From assembly GCF_050410795.1 (NCBI RefSeq), contig NZ_CP191258.1, forward strand, positions 558,001-622,000: a stretch of 64,000 bases of DNA. The letters are read 5' to 3'. This DNA comes from Fontivita pretiosa. GTDB lineage: Bacteria; Planctomycetota; Phycisphaerae; Tepidisphaerales; Tepidisphaeraceae. Under the pieces are notes generated by a model. It was not told where the DNA came from and ran no database searches. It was given only the letters and a program-made list of their open reading frames with translations. Shown in pieces: positions 17,154-25,546 of the stretch. Both the position numbers and the translations under genes were made by a program. Positions within the stretch are counted from its first letter, which is position 1; each line of letters begins with the position of its first letter.

Positions 17154-18008
17154 TCACCCCTTCATCGCCCCGCTGGCCAGGCCGGCGATGAAGTCCCTCT
17201 GGAGCACGAAGAACAGCACCACGACCGGCAGGATGCTCAGCAGCGTCCCGGCCATCAGCACGCCGTACTGAGTCTCGAACTGCGGCATGCCAATCATGTT
17301 GGCCAGGCCAATAGGCAGCGTGTACTTCAGCTCGTCCTGAAGGATGATCTGCGGCCACAGGAAGCTGTTCCAGTTTCCCAGGAACGCCAGGAGGGTAAAG
17401 GCGCCGATCATGGGTCGAACAATCGGCAGGGCCACTTCCCACCACAAGCGCAGCTCGCTGCACCCATCGACCCGGCCTGCGTGCAACAACTCATCCGGCA
17501 CCGCCAGCATCGCCTGACGGAACAGGAACATGCCGAACACACTGACCGCGCCGGGCACCAGAATGGCGGCGTAGGAATTGATCCACCCCAGGTGGTACAT
17601 CAGCTCGTAGCTGCTGGGCAGCAGAACCTGCCCGGGCAGCAGCATCGTCGCCAGCATCATCAGCATGAGCAGCCTCTTCCCGCGAAACTGATACTTGGCC
17701 AGCGCAAAGCCGCCCAGGCTGCTGAGCGTCACGACCAGCACGGTCTGGGCCGATGCCAGAAACAGCGAATTGAACAGCCATCGTCCAAATGGAGTGATCT
17801 GAAAGAGCCTGGCGTAGTTTCGCCAGGTGAGCGAGCCCAGATCATGCCATGGCACAAAGGCGTACTGGAAGATGTACTGTTGCGGCTTGAAGGACGCGCA
17901 GATCAGCCACAGAAAAGGCGTGATGCTGATCAGCGCCAGCGCCGTCAGGACGAGGTGGATGATCACCAGTGTAATCGGCGATGGACGATCTTTGGCCTGC
18001 ACAGACAC
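17154..18008 (-). CDS. Carbohydrate ABC transporter permease (MalG/UgpE type)
   Basis: A 284-residue membrane permease with six hydrophobic helices, the last gene of a three-gene operon. The EAA loop DELLHAGRVDGCSELRLWWEVALPIVRP (key residues E, G and the final P) contacts the ATPase. It starts with GTG directly after the upstream permease stop (TGA-GTG), so translation is coupled. A second GTG two codons in is equally possible. The ATP-binding subunit is not encoded here; a shared ATPase such as MsmX/UgpC could serve, as is common for CUT1 systems. Confidence 0.9.
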   Translation of the reverse strand: MSVQAKDRPSPITLVIIHLVLTALALISITPFLWLICASFKPQQYIFQYAFVPWHDLGSLTWRNYARLFQITPFGRWLFNSLFLASAQTVLVVTLSSLGGFALAKYQFRGKRLLMLMMLATMLLPGQVLLPSSYELMYHLGWINSYAAILVPGAVSVFGMFLFRQAMLAVPDELLHAGRVDGCSELRLWWEVALPIVRPMIGAFTLLAFLGNWNSFLWPQIILQDELKYTLPIGLANMIGMPQFETQYGVLMAGTLLSILPVVVLFFVLQRDFIAGLASGAMKG

Positions 18009-18935
18009 TCACTCCCTGGCGGCGCCGGTAACCTTGAGCTGGGCGATGGCGACCAGCAGGATCATCAGCACCAGCACCCAGCCGATCGCGGCGGCGTAGC
18101 CGATGTTGCCGGCCTCGAAGCCCTGCTGATACAGGTACATCACGATGGTCAGTCCGGCGTAACCTGGTCCCGGCCCGTCAAAGAAGACGTATGGCAGCTC
18201 GAAAAGCTGAAACGATCCGATCGTGCCGACGAGCAGGATGAAGATGAGTACCGGCCGGATGCCAGGAAGCGTCACGTGCCAGAACTTCTGCCAGCGTCCT
18301 GCCCCATCGACCTCCGCCGCCTCGTACAGCTCTTCATCGACCGCCTGAAGCGCCGCCAGGAAATAGATCATCCCGTACCCGACGGAAAGCCACAGACTGG
18401 CCAGCACGATCGCGGGCATGGCCAGCGCCGGGTTGCCTCGCCAGTTGATCTCGGTGCCAACAAAAGGAAGTGCGGCGCCGATCATCCGGTTGACCAGTCC
18501 ATGCCGCGGCGCCAGCAGGAGCATGAACAGGATCGCCACAAACACATTGCCGACCAGATGCGAGGAGAAAAACGCGAAGCGGAAGAAATTGCGCAGGCGC
18601 ACGGCCCTGCTGTTCAGCAGCAGCGCCAGCCCCAGCGACATCGGAATCTGAAGCGACAGAAACAACAGCGTGTACAACAGCGTGTTCAGCACCGCCAGCC
18701 AGAACAGCCAGTCGCGCAGGAGAAATGCGTAGTTCTCCAGGCCGATGAAGACACTCATCCTCGGCCCGGCGGACTTGTAGAAGCTCAGGACGATGCTTCG
18801 CGTCAGCGGATACAGCAGAAACACCAGGAACAGGATCAGGAACGGCGCGACGAACAAATACGGCGCGGCCCGCGCCTGCCAGGTCCAGACCTTCCGCTGC
18901 AAGACACCACGGTGGTGCGCGGTCGGTGCGCTCAT
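18009..18935 (-). CDS. Carbohydrate ABC transporter permease (MalF/UgpA type)
   Basis: A 308-residue membrane permease with six helices. The N-terminal helix YLFVAPFLILFLVFLLYPL and the EAA loop (ELYEAAEVDGAGRWQKFWHV, then a proline-rich LPGIRPV) are typical of the first permease of sugar importers. Its ATG overlaps the stop of the binding-protein gene (ATGA), and its stop abuts the second permease start. The operon order is binding protein, MalF-type, MalG-type. Confidence 0.9.
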   Translation of the reverse strand: MSAPTAHHRGVLQRKVWTWQARAAPYLFVAPFLILFLVFLLYPLTRSIVLSFYKSAGPRMSVFIGLENYAFLLRDWLFWLAVLNTLLYTLLFLSLQIPMSLGLALLLNSRAVRLRNFFRFAFFSSHLVGNVFVAILFMLLLAPRHGLVNRMIGAALPFVGTEINWRGNPALAMPAIVLASLWLSVGYGMIYFLAALQAVDEELYEAAEVDGAGRWQKFWHVTLPGIRPVLIFILLVGTIGSFQLFELPYVFFDGPGPGYAGLTIVMYLYQQGFEAGNIGYAAAIGWVLVLMILLVAIAQLKVTGAARE

Positions 18936-20287
18936 TCGTCGAACCGTCCATGCTCGATGCGTCGTCGGATGTCCTCGGCGGCGGTGTCGAGCCACTTCTG
19001 GCATTGCGCCTCCAGCCCCTGCGGGCCATGATCCTCCAGGTATCGCACCGCGCGGCTTACCACCACCGACAGCTCCGCCTGCGCGATGGCCGTCACAGGC
19101 GTTACATATCGCGGCGGGATCTGCCGCGCCAAGTCCGCGTACAGCTCCAGAATCTTCTGCCCGCCGAAAAACGGGTCCGGCTGATGGTAGAACGGCTCGT
19201 CCCATCGCTGCACCACCGGGGGCAGGATGCCAAAGGTCTGTTCCAGCGCGTCCATGCCTGTATCACTGAGGTATAGAAACTTGATCAGCTTCCAGGCATC
19301 GTCATGGTTCCTGCTGTCTCGGGTAATGCCGATCATCGTGCCGCCCCAGGTGCTTGTTGGCGCGTCGGTGGGATCGAATCTGGGCAGCGGCCTCATCCGC
19401 AGTTTGCCCTCAAGCTGCGGCGTGAAGCGCCGGAAGTGGAAGATCCTCCAGTCAGGCGTGATGAACGCGCACAGGTTGCCCGCCAAAGCGTCATTCGTCC
19501 ACACGCCGGTCCCCCCTGCCGCTTCGGCGGCGATCTTCCTCGGCCCGGCCACGACCTGCGCATAGAAGGCGACCGTCTGGGCAACCTTGGGGTTGTTGAT
19601 GTGGATCCGGTCGTACTGATCCACGAGATTCACGCCGCGCTGAAGCAGCATGACGATCACATAGTCGGCCGAGGCGCGCGGCAGCTCGATCGCGTGCCGC
19701 GTGGCGTAGCCCCGGGCACGCCAGTATTCCTGGAACTTCAGACACAAATCGTGCAACTGCGGCCAGGTCTGGGCCTGCGCAAGGTCGATTCCTGCTTGGC
19801 GAAACAGGTCGTCGCGATAGGTCAGTGAAACGGGATGCACATCGTGCGGCACGCCGAAGATCACGTCCTGCTTCGACCAGGGCGCAAACCTGGCCGCTAC
19901 AAGCTTCCTGTCCCATCCGCCACGTTGCAGGTAATCGTTAAGCGGCAGGAAACCGACCTGGCTGATCGGCGGGCGAAAGAACTTGCCTACGTGACTGATC
20001 TCGATCTCGACCACGTCCGGCAGGGCGCGGCCGGTCTGCCCGGTCATGAACATCGACTCCAGCCTCACGTTCTCGGCCCGAGTGGAAAGGTGGTGAATCT
20101 CGACGGATTTTCCCGTTTCGCGCTCGAACTGGCCTATGATGGAGCGGTACGTGATGGCATGGCCTTCAGCAAAGACCCAAAGCGTCAGGTCTTTTTGCGG
20201 CGGCGTATCTCGAAGTGCGATGACGGCGCCGCTGACCAGGGCAACCAGCAGCATGACCAGGATTGGCTTGCCAAGGTGAAATGACAT
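18932..20287 (-). CDS. Extracellular sugar-binding protein of an ABC importer
   Basis: 451 residues, first gene of the sugar ABC operon. An N-terminal hydrophobic helix (ILVMLLVALVSGAVIAL) acts as a signal peptide or membrane anchor; there is no lipobox cysteine. The family-1 solute-binding fold follows: TLWVFAEGHAITYRSIIGQF, LPDVVEIEISHVGKFF, DVIFGVPHDVHPVSLTYRDD and the hinge motif TWGGTMIGITRDS. The WPQLHDLCLKFQEY segment is typical of CUT1 sugar binders. The ligand is unknown. ATG 20287 follows a promoter-like element by 11 bases and is preferred over the upstream frame extension. Confidence 0.9.
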   Translation of the reverse strand: MSFHLGKPILVMLLVALVSGAVIALRDTPPQKDLTLWVFAEGHAITYRSIIGQFERETGKSVEIHHLSTRAENVRLESMFMTGQTGRALPDVVEIEISHVGKFFRPPISQVGFLPLNDYLQRGGWDRKLVAARFAPWSKQDVIFGVPHDVHPVSLTYRDDLFRQAGIDLAQAQTWPQLHDLCLKFQEYWRARGYATRHAIELPRASADYVIVMLLQRGVNLVDQYDRIHINNPKVAQTVAFYAQVVAGPRKIAAEAAGGTGVWTNDALAGNLCAFITPDWRIFHFRRFTPQLEGKLRMRPLPRFDPTDAPTSTWGGTMIGITRDSRNHDDAWKLIKFLYLSDTGMDALEQTFGILPPVVQRWDEPFYHQPDPFFGGQKILELYADLARQIPPRYVTPVTAIAQAELSVVVSRAVRYLEDHGPQGLEAQCQKWLDTAAEDIRRRIEHGRFDE

Positions 20288-20298
20288 CGCGGTGGCGC

Positions 20299-20326
20299 AT
20301 GGTATCGGAATGGAGCGCGGCCACAA
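20299..20326 (-). promoter_or_regulatory. Putative promoter of the sugar ABC operon, near-leaderless
   Basis: On the minus strand TTGTGG (20326-20321), 16-base spacer, TACCAT (20304-20299). The -10 box ends 11 bases before ATG 20287. It lies back to back with the promoter of the Fur-family gene, so both share a region of about 90 bases in which a regulator could act on both. Confidence 0.35.
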
Positions 20327-20339
20327 AGCGGCGGGCTTG

Positions 20340-20368
20340 TTGCGAATGATTGGCGATCAAGATACAAT
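20340..20368 (+). promoter_or_regulatory. Putative promoter of the Fur-family gene, leaderless
   Basis: TTGCGA at 20340-20345, 17-base spacer, TACAAT at 20363-20368. The -10 box ends 8 bases before ATG 20377, so the mRNA would begin at or just before the start codon. Confidence 0.5.
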
Positions 20369-20376
20369 TTAGTCCG

Positions 20377-20931
20377 ATGAACCAGGCGAGCCAGATGAGC
20401 CAAACGCCTCACATCCTGCCCAGCATCCCCCGGGTTTCCAGCATCACTGCCACGCAGCAGACGCTGCCTTACGAGCCGGTCTGCGCTGTGTTTCGACGGT
20501 ATCTGCATGGGCAGAAACTGAAATTCACCCCGGAGCGGGCGATGATTCTCGACGCCGCCCTTCGCAAGACCGGACTGTTTGATGCCGAGCAGCTCGTCAG
20601 CGATCTCAAGCAGCTTGGGCATCGCGTCAGCCGGGCCACGGTCTACCGCACGCTCAACCACCTGCACGATGCCGGCATACTCAAGCAGGTTTTTTTCGAC
20701 AACAAGCAGTCGTATTACGAGGTCATCGCCGGAAGACAGGCCTACGACTATCTGATCTGCGTTCAGACCGGGCGGGTGATCGAATTCAGCAGCGACAAGC
20801 TTCGCAAGCTGCGGGACGAGATTTGCGCCCAGCATGGCTTTGAGCCGATCTCGCATCAGTTCCACATCTACGGCATAAGCCCCGAGGCCAGAGCCAACGG
20901 AAAAAAGCGATCCTCCCGCGGCAACGAATGA
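20377..20931 (+). CDS. Fur-family transcriptional regulator with most metal ligands lost
   Basis: 184 residues. After a 30-residue extension, the winged helix is clear (LKFTPERAMILDAALRKTG and RATVYRTLNHLHDAGILKQV, residues 48-105). The dimer/metal domain keeps the backbone pattern but not the ligands: the usual HHDHLIC..C is QAYDYLICVQT (C128 kept, partner is T131), and the usual second CPEC is SPEA near residue 168. E115 and H153 remain. Family members repress genes for metal uptake or peroxide defence when metal-bound; this one may sense something else or nothing. It is divergent from the sugar ABC operon and followed by a strong hairpin. Confidence 0.82.
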   Translation: MNQASQMSQTPHILPSIPRVSSITATQQTLPYEPVCAVFRRYLHGQKLKFTPERAMILDAALRKTGLFDAEQLVSDLKQLGHRVSRATVYRTLNHLHDAGILKQVFFDNKQSYYEVIAGRQAYDYLICVQTGRVIEFSSDKLRKLRDEICAQHGFEPISHQFHIYGISPEARANGKKRSSRGNE

Positions 20932-20949
20932 CCTCACGCCGCGAAAAAT

Positions 20950-20989
20950 ACTCCCGACCCCTTTTTAAAGGGGTCGGGAGTGTTTTTTT
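20950..20989. terminator. Strong hairpin with T-tract after the Fur-family gene
   Basis: A perfect 15-bp stem (ACTCCCGACCCCTTT at 20950-20964, its complement at 20967-20981) with a 2-base centre is followed by seven T at 20983-20989. This is a textbook Rho-independent terminator, 18 bases after the stop codon. The stem is identical over 15 bases to the terminal inverted repeats of the insertion sequence at 48484-49610, placed end to end, so it may be a relic of that element. Confidence 0.75.
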
Positions 20990-21091
20990 CTGTCGCACCA
21001 CATTGCTGATCCGCTCTGGAAAACGGTAGAAATCCAGAGCCATGACACACGCACAGGCGCCAGCCAGAGCGCCCAGGGGAATAAATCGACG

Positions 21092-22273
21092 CTGTATGAC
21101 CCCGCGCGGGCCGAGAGACTGCTGGCCGAAGCGCAGATCGATCTGCTGCTGGCGTCGCGACGGGCCAACGTCGCGTACCTGACCGACAGCTTCGCGATCC
21201 AGTACTGGCAGTACCCGGACGTGGCCAACCTGCTTGAGGTGGAAGACGACGGCTGCCTCGGCCCACACTATTTTGCAGGCCTGCCGCGCGACACCACCGC
21301 CGCGCCCTTCGCCATCGCCCATGAGAATCGAACGTATGTCTACCGCCAGCACGGTGGCGGGTGTGTGTGCGATGTACGCGGCTGGTGCGAGAAGCCGGGC
21401 ACTGGCCGCCCAAGCCGCATCGTTGTGCTGGCGGAATCCATCCGCGAACGGAAGCTCGATACAGGCACTATCGGTGTGGAGATGAACCATCTTCCCGCAT
21501 CGACGCTTCAATTGCTTCGTGATCGCCTGCCCAGGGCGAGGTTTGTGCCCGCCGACCAGGTGCTGTGGCGAATGCGCGCGGTCAAGACGCCGCAGGAGCT
21601 GCAACGCCAGCGACACGCCTACCGCATCGCCGAGGAAATCTATCGCCAGACCCTGGCGACCATCCGGGAACGCGCCGGGCAGGTGACGGTCGGCGAGGTC
21701 CGCGCGATGCAGATGGCGATGGCGACGCGAGCCGGATGCCCGCCTCTGCTTTTCGGCTATGCCTTTGCACAGTCGAGCACGAAGCGAGCCTGGGACATGG
21801 CCGTCGACTGGACGCAGCAGACCTTCGATCATGGCGATGCGGTGCTGCTGGACATCGGTCTGATCTGGCGAGGCTACACGACCGACTTCGGCCGCAACGC
21901 GGTGGTGGGCAGGGCCAGCGCGGAACTGCGCGATGTTCACGCCCGCATGGTCGAGTGCCGCCAGCGAATCGCCGGGCTGCTGAGACCTGGGGCGCGCGTC
22001 GCCGACGTGTTCGCTGCCGCCTGCGACATCCGTCAACGCCTGAAACTACCGCCGCGCCAGGGCCTGGGACACAGCCTGGGGATTGAATGTCACGAGTATC
22101 CGATCCTCAACGATGCTTCGGACTGCGTGCTGGAGCAAGGCATGACGATCGTGATCGAGCTGGTGGAGCGCGCCGGCCCAGTCGCGTTCCTGCTCGAGGA
22201 CGCCGGTCTTATCACGCCTGGCGGATGGGAATCCATTTGTCAGATGGGCACGGAGCTGTTCGAGCTTATCTGA
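21092..22273 (+). CDS. M24 family metallopeptidase (Xaa-Pro aminopeptidase-like)
   Basis: About 393 residues. The C-terminal pita-bread domain carries the M24 metal ligands in order: LLDIGLIWRGYTTDFGRN (two Asp), GLGHSLGIECHEYP (His), TIVIELVE (Glu) and LLEDAGLITPGG (Glu). The N-terminal creatinase-like domain begins YDPARAERLLAEAQIDLLLASR, which is family-like, yet there is no ATG, GTG or TTG in this frame before GTG 21221. Starting there would cut about 43 conserved residues. A CTG at 21092 (CTG TAT GAC) is therefore the best start. The stop overlaps the end of the convergent gene by 8 bases. Confidence 0.78.
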   Translation: MYDPARAERLLAEAQIDLLLASRRANVAYLTDSFAIQYWQYPDVANLLEVEDDGCLGPHYFAGLPRDTTAAPFAIAHENRTYVYRQHGGGCVCDVRGWCEKPGTGRPSRIVVLAESIRERKLDTGTIGVEMNHLPASTLQLLRDRLPRARFVPADQVLWRMRAVKTPQELQRQRHAYRIAEEIYRQTLATIRERAGQVTVGEVRAMQMAMATRAGCPPLLFGYAFAQSSTKRAWDMAVDWTQQTFDHGDAVLLDIGLIWRGYTTDFGRNAVVGRASAELRDVHARMVECRQRIAGLLRPGARVADVFAAACDIRQRLKLPPRQGLGHSLGIECHEYPILNDASDCVLEQGMTIVIELVERAGPVAFLLEDAGLITPGGWESICQMGTELFELI

Positions 22274-23384
22274 GGCTTGCGGGTGATGAGCCAGCGGCTG
22301 CCAGCGCGGCGCTGATCGCGGCGATGGCGGCGCGGTCGTGATCTCGGGCCTGACTGAGCCGCTCGATCTGATCTTGCCGCAATGCGCCGGTCCAGTCGTC
22401 GTATTTGTCTGGAGGCAGCGTCAACTCCCAAGGGCAGCGCAGCCCCTTCGTGCACAGCCCGGCAAGATGTGCGTAGTGATCCGCGGCGGCAAGCAACTGT
22501 TTCCGCGCCTCATCATCGAACTTAGCTGAGACATGCCGCAGCCACGTCGCGGCAATAAGACGATACTGAATCAGCGAGTCGTAACACCACCCGTTGCCCT
22601 GCATGCCGCCCCTGGGGTTCTGGATCCTGTGCGCCTCGACATCGCCAAGCCACTCAAGCCAGTGCGCGTACGCCGCCTTGCCGATGTAGTAAGCGCCTCG
22701 CTTCTCGGTCTGCCACATGTCCACCGCCTGTCGCAGCGCCGAAACAGTCAACTCGCCGTCGGATACGCGCTGGTCCGGCGATTTCGGCTCGATGTGGACA
22801 GCAAGGGCCCATGGCCACTTGCCGCCAGCAAAGCCACTCACCTGATCATGCCAGAAGGCTTCGCGTCCGGCCTGGTGATAGGGATGGATGCACCACCACC
22901 GCTGCCCATCGTCGCCGTAGCCGATGATCAGCCCATCTTCTTCACTGCCGTAATGAACGGGGATTCCGCGGTCGATGCTCTGCCTGACAGCAACGCGCAC
23001 CTCGCGCTCGAAGGTGGCGCGGTCGGCCTGCTGCTTGGCACCGGAACACGCATCGAACAACTGAGTCTTCCATGGCAGGGCGCGGTTGGAATTGTCGATG
23101 CACCGATAGCCGCAGCACGGGTGAGCGGCGCTGGGGCAGATCGTCTCATGCACCTGCACTCGGAACGCAAGCCCGCTGTAACATACCAACTGCTCGTATG
23201 TCAGCGGCTGGCCGATCGCTTCGCAGATGCGCGACTGCGCGGCGCGTGGGCTGCTGGCGAACTGCGCCGGATCAAAGCCCCGGATGCCCTCGATCCACAC
23301 ACGCTGTCCTTCGCGGCAAATCCGATGCGGTCCACCCGACGATACCGGGGAAGCCGAGGCGGTTTCTGTTGGGCGGGCGGTCAT
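22266..23384 (-). CDS. Conserved hypothetical protein, possible BtrH/C39-like fold
   Basis: A 372-residue cytoplasmic protein without signal peptide. The first half has GQPLTYEQLVCYSGLAFRVQ, then a run of cysteines (HPCCGYRCIDN), and DGLIIGYGDDGQRWWCIHPY, an arrangement reminiscent of BtrH-N/C39-like cysteine-peptidase folds in which a Cys and a later His form the active site. The second half is helical with tryptophan-rich segments (AYAHWLEWLGDVEAH). The fold call is tentative and no substrate can be proposed. It is divergent from fliM across a 195-base gap. Confidence 0.55.
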   Translation of the reverse strand: MTARPTETASASPVSSGGPHRICREGQRVWIEGIRGFDPAQFASSPRAAQSRICEAIGQPLTYEQLVCYSGLAFRVQVHETICPSAAHPCCGYRCIDNSNRALPWKTQLFDACSGAKQQADRATFEREVRVAVRQSIDRGIPVHYGSEEDGLIIGYGDDGQRWWCIHPYHQAGREAFWHDQVSGFAGGKWPWALAVHIEPKSPDQRVSDGELTVSALRQAVDMWQTEKRGAYYIGKAAYAHWLEWLGDVEAHRIQNPRGGMQGNGWCYDSLIQYRLIAATWLRHVSAKFDDEARKQLLAAADHYAHLAGLCTKGLRCPWELTLPPDKYDDWTGALRQDQIERLSQARDHDRAAIAAISAALAAAGSSPASLR

Positions 23385-23579
23385 GGTTCATGCTCCACAG
23401 TTGAATTGGGGGCGGCAATTTGCGGCTCGCAGCGCCGCCCAACCTAACTGCCTGCGACTGGTTCGTCCAATGACAGGCGAACATGGGCACGGGCGGCGGC
23501 GATTGCGGCGCTCTAGAAAGCTGGCCGGGATGTCCGATAATGACGAAGACGACACGGACAACACGGAGGTTGCCGCGAT

Positions 23580-24659
23580 TTGAGCGACGTGCTGGATCAA
23601 TCCGAAGTCGATGCGCTGCTGGCGGCGGTGGATACCGGGGCGGTGGCGCAGGGGTCGGCGGCAACGCAGCCGTCGCAGGTCTTCGCCGCGGGCGGGCGCA
23701 CGCAGGCGGATGTCACCGTCTACGACTTTAAGCGCCCCGAGCGCGTCTCAAAAGACCAGATGCGGGCGCTGGAGGCGCTGCACGAAGGCTTCGGGCGAAA
23801 TCTCGGCGCGGCGCTGTCGGGTTATCTTCGCACCATCATCGAGGTCTCTGTCGCCCATATCGAACAGCTTACCTACAGCGAGTTCATCCACTCCCTGCCG
23901 AACCCGACGTGCTTCAACCTGCTCAAGGCCGACCAGCTCGATGGGCAACTGTGCCTGGAGATCAGCCCGCTGATCATCTATCCGATCATCGATCGCCTGC
24001 TGGGAGGGAGCAATGCCGATCTGTTCATTCCGCAGCGGCCGCTGACGCAGATCGAGCAGCGGCTGGTGTCGCGGATCACGGATCGGGCCACGCACCACCT
24101 TTCGGAAGCGTGGAGCAACCTCACGCCGGTGAAGTTCAGTGTCGAGGAGTTCGAGAGCAACCCGCAGCTCGTGCAGATCGTGCCGCCCAACGAGACGGTG
24201 GTGGTGGTCGGCTTTGAACTGAAGATGGGCAACCGCGCCGGGACGATGAGCCTGTGCATCCCCTACAACGTGATCGAGCCGATCATGAGCCTGCTGGCGG
24301 CGCAGAACTGGTTCAGCTACCAGCGCAAGGGAGGGCAGGAGGACCACCTGCGTCGGCTCTTGAGCAACGTTCAGGCGGCGCCGATCGAGCTGCGATGCTT
24401 TCTGGCCCGCACGACGATTCGGGTGGATGATCTGCTGAATCTCCAGCCCGGCGACATCATCACCACCGAGAAGCCGCTGGGGGCCGACGTGTTCATCGAG
24501 GCGGAAGGGAAACTGAAGTTTACCGGTCAGCTCGGGCAATTTCGTGGCAAGCGTGCGATACGGATAACCCGTGTGCGGCAGGAGGGCGATGAGACCGGCG
24601 CCGTTGCCCGCCCGGCGGAACCCGCCGTCCGCCCGGGCGGTACGGAGGCCAGCCGATGA
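23580..24659 (+). CDS. fliM: Flagellar motor switch protein FliM
   Basis: 359 residues. The N-terminal CheY-binding segment VLDQSEVDALLAAV matches the FliM consensus. A variable linker leads to the CheC-like middle domain (FGRNLGAALSGYLRTIIEV ... IIDRLLGGSNADLF), then the C-terminal SpoA domain (RVDDLLNLQPGDIITTEKPL). FliM forms the C-ring that switches rotor direction. The start is TTG 23580; it overlaps the stop of a 17-codon acidic reading frame at 23530-23583, which may couple translation. No other flagellar gene is nearby. The stop overlaps the next gene (ATGA). Confidence 0.92.
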   Translation: MSDVLDQSEVDALLAAVDTGAVAQGSAATQPSQVFAAGGRTQADVTVYDFKRPERVSKDQMRALEALHEGFGRNLGAALSGYLRTIIEVSVAHIEQLTYSEFIHSLPNPTCFNLLKADQLDGQLCLEISPLIIYPIIDRLLGGSNADLFIPQRPLTQIEQRLVSRITDRATHHLSEAWSNLTPVKFSVEEFESNPQLVQIVPPNETVVVVGFELKMGNRAGTMSLCIPYNVIEPIMSLLAAQNWFSYQRKGGQEDHLRRLLSNVQAAPIELRCFLARTTIRVDDLLNLQPGDIITTEKPLGADVFIEAEGKLKFTGQLGQFRGKRAIRITRVRQEGDETGAVARPAEPAVRPGGTEASR

Positions 24660-25432
24660 CGCGCGCCGGTTCGGCAAGTTGTGCGCATCGCGCGCTCGCC
24701 CGTGCGGGCGAGGGCCGAAGCGGTCGCGGCGGAGGGTATTTCCAGAGATCCGAGCTGCCGCTGACCAGTCTGGCATTCATCCTGCCCCTGCTGGTGCTCT
24801 ACGAGGCAGGCACGCGGCTGCTGGCGGCTCATCCGGCTCATCAGCCCGAGCAGCGCATCATCGCGTTCAACCTCATGCAACAGTTTTTTGCCCTCTGGGG
24901 AGCCACGGGCAAGTACCTGCCGGCACTGGCGGTCGTCGGCATCCTGCTGTCCTGGCACATCGCGCGCGGAGATGGCTGGCAGATCGATCCGCGGCATCTG
25001 ATTGGCATGCTCCTGGAAAGCGTCATTGTGGCGGTGCCGCTGATCGGGCTGGGGTTCGTGGCGGCGCGCTACCTGCCGCTGGCCGGCTGGGACCGTGCGA
25101 CGGCCAACATGCTGGTCCTGTCGATCGGAGCCGGCATCTACGAGGAATTAGTCTTCCGGCTGATCGCTTTCACGGTGCTCAGCTTTTTCCTGGTGGATCT
25201 GCTGGGCATCGGCAAGTGGCTGAGTTTCGTGCTAATTGTGGTTTTGTCGTCGCTGGCATTCGCGCTATACCATTACTTGGGTCACGAAGCGTTTCAGTGG
25301 CGGAGTTTCGCATTTCGGACTTTGGCGGGGATTTATTTTGGGGCGGTGTTTTCTCTGCGTGGATTTGGCATAACTGCCGGTTCTCACGCGGCTTACGATG
25401 TACTCGTCGTAGGCTTGCGCAGCCTCGTCTGA
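24656..25432 (+). CDS. CPBP-family intramembrane metalloprotease
   Basis: 258 residues with about seven hydrophobic helices. The CPBP/CAAX protease motifs are present: YEELVFRL (EExxxR, E163-E164), a second motif at ALYHYLGHEAF and a third near HAAYDVLV with histidine and aspartate. Family members cleave within the membrane, in prenyl-protein maturation or in immunity-protein and signal-peptide turnover. The gene overlaps fliM by 4 bases (ATGA), so the two are made together, although no functional link is known. Confidence 0.85.
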   Translation: MTRAGSASCAHRALARAGEGRSGRGGGYFQRSELPLTSLAFILPLLVLYEAGTRLLAAHPAHQPEQRIIAFNLMQQFFALWGATGKYLPALAVVGILLSWHIARGDGWQIDPRHLIGMLLESVIVAVPLIGLGFVAARYLPLAGWDRATANMLVLSIGAGIYEELVFRLIAFTVLSFFLVDLLGIGKWLSFVLIVVLSSLAFALYHYLGHEAFQWRSFAFRTLAGIYFGAVFSLRGFGITAGSHAAYDVLVVGLRSLV

Positions 25433-25546
25433 CGATTCGTGAAGTTTTTTTGGCAACTTTTCCCTGAGAAAACCATATAATCCCACGAGTCCGCAACGGG
25501 CGGACGGCCCGAACACAGGCAAGTCGGCGGCAGGGGAGGTTTGGAA

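Noticed and set aside
17142..19031. 629-codon plus-strand open frame opposite the sugar permeases
   Set aside because: Antisense shadow of two permease genes; composition is not protein-like.
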